Positions 7,024 to 13,089 of a stretch of 13,089 nt of DNA are shown piece after piece (position 1 is the stretch's first letter; every line of letters starts with the position of its first letter). The stretch comes from an uncultured Candidatus Altimarinota bacterium (GTDB taxonomy: Bacteria; Patescibacteriota; Gracilibacteria; BD1-5; UBA6164). A program made the position numbers and the translations under genes. The stretch spans positions 1 through 13,089 of the forward strand of contig CALMDL010000137.1 in assembly GCA_937864995.1 (NCBI GenBank). Reading direction: 5' to 3'. The notes beneath the pieces are model-generated. The model was given only the letters and a program-made list of their open reading frames with translations, did no database searches and was not told where the DNA came from.

Positions 7024-10000
7024 TTATCTTTGTATTATTTCTAATTTAGTATCGTTAAAAGATTTGTTTCAAGATGCATCAATTGCTTCAATTTTTATAG
7101 TATGAAGTCATACTGTTAAATCTTTATTTTCATTTATAGGTAAATTTATTTTTCTAGTATCTCATAAGTTTTTATACTCAACTCAATCTAGATAAATAAT
7201 TACATCTATTTTAGAATTATCTTCTATAGATGCTTTAAAATTAAATGAATCAGTAGTGTATAGTTTTATACTATTATCTATTGGATTTTCAATTGTTATA
7301 ATTGGATCAAAAGTATCTTTACCTCATATTTTTATATTAGTTTTTTCAGAGTTTGAAAAATAGTTTTCATCAACTGCTCTTACTTCTAATACAACATCTT
7401 TATTTTTATACATTCAAGGAAGAAAAATATTTCAAGCAAATGCTCATTCTTTTTCTCATTTAGTTTCTATTGTTTGGATAACAACTCAATCAATTAATAT
7501 TTCAACAGATTTAATTATACTATTACTTCTATATGCTAATTCTACATAATTTTCACCTATAAGATAATTTCAATTGCTTTCTATATTTGATTTTATAATT
7601 ATATTTCAAGTTGATTCACTTCTTTCACAAATATTTTCATTTAATGATGTTATTAAATTTGCAATATTTCAATATTTTGCTTTAGCTTCATCTGATCTAG
7701 CCCAATCTTGTACTGGTTTTTCCCATGCAGGATTATTTGGTTGTAGTGAGTGAAATTCAATTAAAGTAGCATTTCTTATTGCTGCAACAGGAGTTTCTGG
7801 TGTAACTTTTCCATTACATAAAATATCTACTTCTACATTTTGGTAGCTATTATCATATTTATCAGGTTTATTAACAAATACTGATTTTACAAGTAAATTT
7901 GCTCAGTAATTTTCAGGATTTGGTAATAATCAAGTAATTTCAGATATATTTATTTCACTCACTCACCTGGGTCTAGTCCAAGTTTTTACTGGTTTATTTT
8001 TATGTGCATATTCCATAAAGTCTCTCCATATTGGTCAAGCTGCATTTAATCAATCTCAACTCATATTTGTTTCAGATCAATCTGTATTTCAGGCCCAAAC
8101 TACTGTAGTAATTTGAGGAGTATATCAGATTGTTAATAGATTTCTAGGATATATATATTTTTTACCATCTTTTTCATATTGTTTTGTTGATGTTCAAGTT
8201 TTTGCTGCAACTGGTCTAGATTTTAAACTAATAAAACCATTCCAAGATGATGGACGAGCAGTTGTATCACTAAGTATTGTATTTATAACATAACTTTGTT
8301 CAGCACTTATTGCTTTTTCTTTTTTAACTTCTTTTTTTTCTTCTATTATATTTCATTTTGAATCTACTATTTTAAGTATTGGGTTTATTTCTACTTTTTC
8401 TCATAAATTAGCAAAAACAGTGTATGCTGAAGCTAATTCTAAAGGAGTCATCTCTCATGTTCAAAGAGCAAGTGAAGCTCAATAAGTTCAATTTGTTTTT
8501 AGTGATTCAACTCATAGTTTTTTCATAAATGCAACAACACTAGATTCTCATCAAGCCATATATAGCATTTTTATTGCTGGTATGTTTCTAGAATGATTTA
8601 ATGCTGTAGCTATTGTCATTTTTCCCATAAATCAACCATCGAAATTTTTTGGTGTATAATTTCAAGGAAATGTAGTAGGTACATCATAAACAGGAGTTTT
8701 TGAACCAATTTGATTCATAAAGATAGCAAGAGAATAAACAAATGGTTTAAATGATGAACCAGGTTGTAATTTTGATGTAATAATATTTACATTACCTTTA
8801 TTTTCTGTATCAAAATAATCTACTCATCAAACCATTGCAAGTATATCTCAATTTTCATTATCTATACTTACTAATGCTGCATTATCAGCATTGTATTTTG
8901 CTTTATTTGTTGCAACTTGTTTTTCTACTAAACTTTCAGCTTTTTCTTGTAAATCTCAGTCAAGAGTAGTATATATATGTAATCCTCAGACAGATATTAT
9001 TTCTTTACCATATTTTTCTTCTAAATATTCTTTTACATAAAATACAAAATGAGCTGCTTTTATGTTTTCTTTTTCTTGACTAAAAAGGTATCAAATTCAA
9101 TTTATAATAGATTCTTTATATTCATCAAAAGTGATATATCAATCTTCAAGCATTCTTCATAAAATGAAATCTTTTCTTCAAGTTTGATATTCTATATATG
9201 AATCATTATTTTTTAATCTTATATCATTTAAAAGATTTAATAATTCACTATATTTTATAACTAAACATCACTCTTTATCTATACTATAATTTGTTTTAAA
9301 ATTATCTTTTTCTACATTACAAATAACTATTTTATCAGTATTTTCAATTCAGTTTCATTTTAATTTATTGAAAAAACTTTTTAATAAATCTATATTTTCT
9401 TTATTTGTTTCAACTTCTTTTTGATTTATAACTTCAGTTATATTTTCTTCATCTCATTTAGTATAAATATAAGGATATCATACTAATCTATCAGGATGAT
9501 TATATGGTGAATAATAAGTTGGTCATTTTGGTATTGATGCTAAAATAGATGATTCAAGAATATTTAAATCAGCAGCTTCTTTATCAAAATATGTTTTCGA
9601 AGCTTCTTCTATACCAAAAGCATTGTGTCAAAATGATATTTTATTTAAATATAACTCAAGTATTTTTTCTTTTGAAACTCATGCTGTAAGTTTGTAAGCT
9701 AAATATATTTCTTTAACTTTTCTTTCAACACTCCTTTCATTTGTAATAATTGTATTTCTAATTAATTGTTGAGTTAAAGTTGAAGTTCATTTTACTCATC
9801 CATCACTTTTCCCAAGTAAAAAATTAACTCATGCTCTAGCTAATCAAATAATATCAACTCAAGGATTTTCCCAGTATCTTTTATCTTCTCATGCAACAAT
9901 TGCATTTACCATATTTTTTCAGATTTTATCAAATCCTACATAAGTTCTTTTTTCTTTAAAGATTTTGTATAAAACTTCACCATCTTTATCATAAATAACA

Positions 10001-10248
10001 GATGATTCAGCAATTTCTAGATTTTCTAATTCGGAAACTTTTGGTAAATCTTTTATGTATTTAGTATATAAAACTAATGTTAATAAAAATCATAATACAA
10101 TAAAAAAAGCAATTATATAAAGTACAATTTTCATTATATTTTTATTGTTTTTTTCCTTTGAAAAAGATACTTTTTTTGTATATGTAGTTTTTAATCTTCT
10201 TCTTTTTAAAGGTGATGTTATAGGAGTATTTGGTTTATTTAAAGTCAT
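7024..10248 (-). CDS. ponA: Class A penicillin-binding protein (PBP1A type) with extra C-terminal Ig-like domains
   Basis: Bifunctional peptidoglycan synthase that polymerises lipid II and cross-links stem peptides outside the membrane. The 1074-aa protein has a basic cytoplasmic tail, one TM segment (about 40-62) and a GT51 glycosyltransferase domain with catalytic Glu121 in [10 protein letters not shown], then GTSTLTQQ and the [15 protein letters not shown] segment. The transpeptidase domain has SSFK (nucleophile Ser498), SRN (553-555) and KTGTS (683-687), its KTG glycine being TGA at 8194-8196. About 95 residues rich in Asn, Lys and Glu are inserted between the two catalytic domains, near 9193-9478. 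After about residue 760 comes a long C-terminal extension with two beta-rich, Ig-like repeats, the last containing [15 protein letters not shown]. Class A PBPs are usually 650-900 aa. It is the second gene of an operon, 9 bp after the LCP gene, and has a strong terminator. Confidence 0.95.
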
Positions 10249-10257
10249 TTTTTATTT

Positions 10258-11700
10258 TTAAAATTTTAAAATTTCTTTTGTCAGTGTATAGTCTTTTCAT
10301 ATAACTATTTCAATTCTTGCGTCGTCTTTAGAATATTTAGGGAATTCAACCTCTATAAATTCTCAATTAAAAAATGTTTTAAGTGCTTTTATAGTATCTG
10401 AATTTTTAGATATACCATTATAATAAATTGTTGTTTTTTCATGTTCTTCAAGAGTATTTCATATAGAATTTTGCTCAGGAATTTTGAATCAATATTTCAA
10501 CATATTATTTGATATTTCTCATGCTAAATTTTTTATTTTTAATGAGTTAAAAATATTTATCTTTGCATTTTCAGTTTCTATTCAAGGGTAATTTAAAATT
10601 ATATTAGAATATTTTACTGATTCTTCATAATTTGATAATTTTGAAATATGAGTTCAATTTATAAGTAATATAGCCATTCATCAAAATAAATCTCTATTTG
10701 GAACATATAAAATTCATCATTTTTCACAATTTGTACTTCAATAATAACAAGAATCATTCATATTTGATGATGTTATTACATATTCATCTTTTCAACTTAC
10801 AGTGTAAGCTAATTTTAATATTTTTGTTAAATTTATATCTGTTGTTACATTTTCATTAAAAACTCAATATAATTCTTTTATTTTTCAAGGTGAAGTGAAA
10901 AAATAACTTCAAGTCAGTTTATCTTTTATAGCATTAATAACTTGTTGTTGTCTTAATGATCTATCAAAATCACTTGTAGAATGTCTACTTCTAGAATATT
11001 TTAAAGCATTTTCTCAATCAAATAACCATATACCTTTTTTGAAAACCAAAGTACTATATCATCATCTTCAATCTGGATATTGATAGTCAACAAAATTTTC
11101 AGCAACTTCTATATTTACTCATCAAATTGTATCAATAATTTGTTTAAATCAATTGAAATCAACATTTATATAATAATCTATTTCTTCTCAAGTGATTTCT
11201 GTTATCTTTTTTTCAAGCATTTCCATTCAATATTGTTTGTCGTCTTTTTGTGCCATATATCTAGCATAAATTCAATTTATTCTTCAGTAATAGTTATCAT
11301 TTCAAGGATATTTTACATATATATCTCTAGGAATTGAAAGCATACTTATAATTTTATTTTTTGAATTTATTTTAGTTACAATCATTGTATCTGTTAAATC
11401 TGGTGCATCATGATTTCATCCTCATCTTCAAACAAGTAATATTGTTAAATCATTTTCATTTTGTTCTTGAGTAGTTGTAGTTTTTTTAATTCACAATACT
11501 TTTTCAAGCATAGATCTTTCTTGCTCTTCTTTTTCTTCGCTTGCTCTTAAGATTTGTTGTTCATCGATTTTTATTTGTATAAAATTTACATTTTTTATAA
11601 AAATTAATGCAATTATAAAAATAACACCAATTGAAACTATTCAAATAATATTTAATACATTTGTATCTTTTTTAATTATACTTTTTTTCTTAAAATTCAT
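10258..11700 (-). CDS. LCP (LytR-CpsA-Psr) family protein with LytR_C-like tail
   Basis: LCP enzymes transfer lipid-linked glycopolymers (teichoic acids, capsule, arabinogalactan) onto peptidoglycan outside the membrane. The 480-aa product has a short cytoplasmic N-terminus, one TM segment (about 16-37) and an LCP catalytic domain (about 84-270). Its motifs include DLTILLVGRGGG, DLTDTMIVTKIN, LSIPRD (Arg125, Asp126), the central GGVNIEV strand, and the downstream SRSRHSTSDFDRSLRQQ arginine cluster that binds the pyrophosphate in known LCPs. The last ~95 residues resemble the LytR_C domain (IKNLAGEISNNMLKYGFKI, then IYYNG). Glycines are mostly TGA, with three in GRGGG alone. It leads the operon with the PBP, coupling glycan attachment to wall synthesis. 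The start is the first ATG, preceded by an A-rich leader with no Shine-Dalgarno. Confidence 0.93.
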
Positions 11701-11757
11701 TACGTTTTTTTTATTTTAAATATTTGCTACATTTTAATAAAAAAATCTATAATTTCA

Positions 11758-11763
11758 ATTATA
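11758..11763 (-). promoter_or_regulatory. Possible -10 of the LCP-PBP operon
   Basis: A perfect TATAAT on the minus strand lies 57 bp upstream of the LCP start, just after the ybaB terminator. No acceptable -35 is found at 16-18 bp, since that position falls in the terminator stem, so this is weak. In DNA this AT-rich the box could be chance. Confidence 0.25.
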
Positions 11764-11768
11764 TTTTT

Positions 11769-11808
11769 AAAATAAAAAAATGGCTAAAATTAGCCATTTT
11801 TTTATTTT
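11769..11808 (-). terminator. Hairpin terminator after ybaB
   Basis: Arms at 11769-11786 and 11791-11808 form a perfect 18-bp stem (core ATGGCTA/TAGCCAT) with loop AAAT, and the T-rich 3' side is on the minus strand. The stem overlaps the ybaB stop codon (11802-11804), so gene end and terminator are fused. Confidence 0.88.
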
Positions 11809-12134
11809 AATCCTGGTAATCATCCAAGCATATCTCACATACCCATTTTACTCATTACTCATTGCATTTTTTCAGCAGCAACTTCTTGAGATTTTTTTAC
11901 TCATTTATTTACAGCATCAACTATAGCTTTTTCCAAAGCTTTTTTTTGTTCATCATTTAATCCTGGTATTAAAGTATTAGTTTCAAATTCTGCTTTTTCA
12001 ATTTTCATTTCTCAGTTTACAGTTATAACTAATCATCCAACTTCAGATTCTATATATGTATTTTCTAATTCTTTTTTAACTTTCATAGCTTCTTGTTGAA
12101 GTTTCATTAATTCTTGAGCTTTACTAAAATCCAT
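11802..12134 (-). CDS. ybaB: YbaB/EbfC family nucleoid-associated protein
   Basis: Small DNA-binding protein of the YbaB/EbfC family, which forms tweezer-like dimers and affects nucleoid shape; in many bacteria it sits next to dnaX and recR, neither of which is here. The 110-aa product shows the family order: an N-terminal helix rich in Gln, Met and Lys (FSKAQELMKLQQEAMKVKKEL), a beta core (SEVGGLVITVNGEMKIEKAEF), a second helix (NDEQKKALEKAIVDAVNKG) and a Met/Gly-rich tail (KMGMGDMLGGLPGLK). Length is normal (about 100-115 aa). TGA gives several Gly codons, including one in VGGLV and one in VNGE. It is monocistronic, with its own promoter (TTGATA-N16-TATAAT) and terminator, divergent from the coiled-coil protein gene. 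Confidence 0.95.
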
Positions 12135-12168
12135 TTTTATTAATTTAAGTGTTAAATTTTGTTTAAGG

Positions 12169-12196
12169 ATTATATTAAATAATTAAAAATTATCAA
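12169..12196 (-). promoter_or_regulatory. Promoter of ybaB
   Basis: Minus strand TTGATA (12191-12196), 16 bp, TATAAT (12169-12174), about 35 bp before the ATG at 12134. It is the same hexamer pair and spacing as the promoter at 2974-3001. Its -35 is 4 bp from the -35 of the divergent promoter. Confidence 0.7.
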
Positions 12197-12200
12197 ATTT

Positions 12201-12229
12201 TTGCATTTATTTTTTATTTATGATATTAT
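12201..12229 (+). promoter_or_regulatory. Promoter of the acidic coiled-coil protein gene
   Basis: Plus strand TTGCAT (12201-12206), 17 bp, TATTAT (12224-12229), with TGA just before the -10 (TGATATTAT, an extended -10). It lies 29 bp upstream of the ATG at 12259, leaving a leader of about 23 nt. Confidence 0.65.
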
Positions 12230-12258
12230 TTTTATATATTAAAATTAACAATATAAAA

Positions 12259-13026
12259 ATGGCTTGAACAACTAATGATGAAGAATTATTAATATTATCA
12301 GATGATTCAGATAATTGATCAGATTTTGTTTTAGATGAACAAATTATTGATGATAATAAAAATAATTCATTAAATGAAAGTATTATTTCATTTGATACTC
12401 AAATGCCTAGTTTTGATTCTACATCTTCTAATGATGAATTAGTTAAAGTTGAAAATAATGATTTAGGAGCTGATTTTTCTATTTCTTTAGATTCAGAAAC
12501 TCCTGTTTCAAATGATTTTGCTTTTTCTTTAGATGAAACTTCTACTCTTGAATCAGAAATTAAAATAGAAGAATCTCCATTATCTACTTCAGAAGAAACA
12601 TCAGATTTTTCATTTTGATTAGAATCAACACAAGAAACTTCAACTTTAAGTTTTGATGAACCAGTTGAAGTACAAGAAACTCCAGTGGTTTCTAATATAA
12701 AAGAAACATCAGATTTTTCATTTTGAGAAGAAATTACACAAACTTCATCACCAGTTGTAGAAGAAGTAAAAGATTCATCAATTTGAACTATGACTGATAT
12801 ACTTGATGAAGCTATTGCAAAATTTGTAAAAAGAGAAGAATTAATTTTAACAGATATTAATTCAAAAGAAGAACATATAAAATCTTTAAAAGCTCAAATA
12901 GCATCTTTAGAATCAGCAGTTAACACTGATAATGAAGAAGTTACTAGATTAAATACTGAAAAACAATCTATTGTAAAAAATAGAAAAGCTCTTGAAAAAA
13001 TGAAAGAAGCACCAATAACTAAATAA
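12259..13026 (+). CDS. Acidic, repeat-containing protein with C-terminal coiled coil, function unknown
   Basis: I do not recognise a family. The 255-aa product has no signal peptide or TM segment, so it is probably cytoplasmic. Residues 1 to about 175 are strongly acidic, rich in Ser, Thr, Glu and Asp, and look disordered. They carry several copies of a short DF-centred motif: SDFVLDE, ADFSISLDSE, NDFAFSLDE, then two SDFSFG copies (115-120 and 151-156) encoded by an exact 26-nt repeat. Residues about 178-255 (from MTDILDEAIAKF) form a probable coiled coil with a basic end (KNRKALEKMKE). The ATG at 12259 is chosen because it fits the promoter and A-rich leader (ATATAAAAATG); the internal ATG at 12790 would give only the coiled coil. 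The layout suggests a scaffold or tether whose repeated motifs bind a partner. The next gene starts 8 bp downstream. Confidence 0.85.
12593..12726 (+). repeat. Direct 26-nt repeat within the coiled-coil protein gene
   Basis: The same 26 bases occur at 12593-12618 and 12701-12726, 108 bp (36 codons) apart and in frame. Both encode a KETSDFSFG-like or EETSDFSFG peptide, ending in TGA read as Gly. The identity at nucleotide level suggests recent duplication or gene conversion of a motif that also occurs in more diverged forms upstream. Confidence 0.85.
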
Positions 13027-13034
13027 TAAATAAA

Positions 13035-13089
13035 ATGTTATACGATATATTAAAAAGCAATAGCAAAGATGCTTATAAAATCTTTGGAA
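13035..13089 (+). CDS. Start of a further gene, cut by the right window edge
   Basis: An ATG at 13035-13037, 8 bp after the stop of the coiled-coil protein gene and preceded by TAAATAAA, opens MLYDILKSNSKDAYKIFG and continues past the window. It is probably co-transcribed with the preceding gene. Eighteen residues do not identify a family. Confidence 0.6.
   Translation, partial: MLYDILKSNSKDAYKIFG

Noticed and set aside
3038..11700. Arrays of broken genes or pseudogenes full of stop codons
   Set aside because: The breaks are all TGA. With TGA as Gly each frame runs intact to a TAA and family motifs line up, so no pseudogene or frameshift is needed.
12790..13026. Separate 78-aa gene starting at the internal ATG
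   Set aside because: The frame is continuous with the upstream ATG at 12259 when TGA is Gly, and the promoter and A-rich leader belong to 12259.
1..13089. CRISPR array, tRNA, rRNA, insertion sequence or prophage genes
   Set aside because: No regularly spaced repeats, no cloverleaf or CCA-like structures, no transposase motifs and no terminal inverted repeats were seen; almost all of the window is accounted for by the genes listed.

Overview
The window is very AT-rich DNA from a bacterium that reads TGA as glycine (translation table 25). This points to the Patescibacteria/CPR lineages Gracilibacteria (BD1-5) or Absconditabacteria (SR1); the sequence alone does not decide between them. The evidence is direct. 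Read with TGA as stop, every long gene shatters. Read with TGA as Gly, intact proteins appear with TGA at invariant glycines: both ClpC Walker A loops, the KTG box of a penicillin-binding protein, and conserved glycines of a peroxiredoxin. Tryptophan is encoded by TGG, which argues against the Mycoplasma code (TGA = Trp). Arginine is almost only AGA, and the A-rich start sites lack Shine-Dalgarno sequences.

Layout. (1) 1-2939, minus strand: an operon of two exported proteins of unknown function (531 and 430 aa), with the first codons of a third gene at the window edge. (2) 3038-5614, minus: an AAA+ unfoldase of the ClpC type. (3) 5778-6272, plus: a small membrane-anchored helical YtxH-like protein. 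(4) 6292-6903, minus, convergent with (3): a 2-Cys peroxiredoxin (AhpC/Prx type) whose promoter carries a 7-1-7 palindrome over its -10. (5) 7024-11700, minus: a cell-wall operon, an LCP (LytR-CpsA-Psr) protein followed 9 bp later by a large class A penicillin-binding protein with extra domains. (6) 11802-12134, minus: a YbaB/EbfC nucleoid-associated protein. (7) 12259-13026, plus: an acidic, repeat-bearing, coiled-coil protein of unknown function, followed by the start of another gene cut by the right edge.

The window combines envelope building (LCP plus PBP1A, two exported proteins), protein quality control (ClpC), peroxide defence and nucleoid organisation. Intergenic regions are short (none exceeds 165 bp) and dense with signals: four strong hairpin terminators, and promoters of the form TTGATA-N16-TATAAT or extended TGnTATNAT, several directly abutting or overlapping the terminator of the preceding gene. 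No tRNA, rRNA, CRISPR array, insertion sequence or obvious mobile element was seen. The least explained items are the exported pair, the repeat/coiled-coil protein, the insertion and C-terminal domains of the PBP, and the possible redox operator of the peroxiredoxin.
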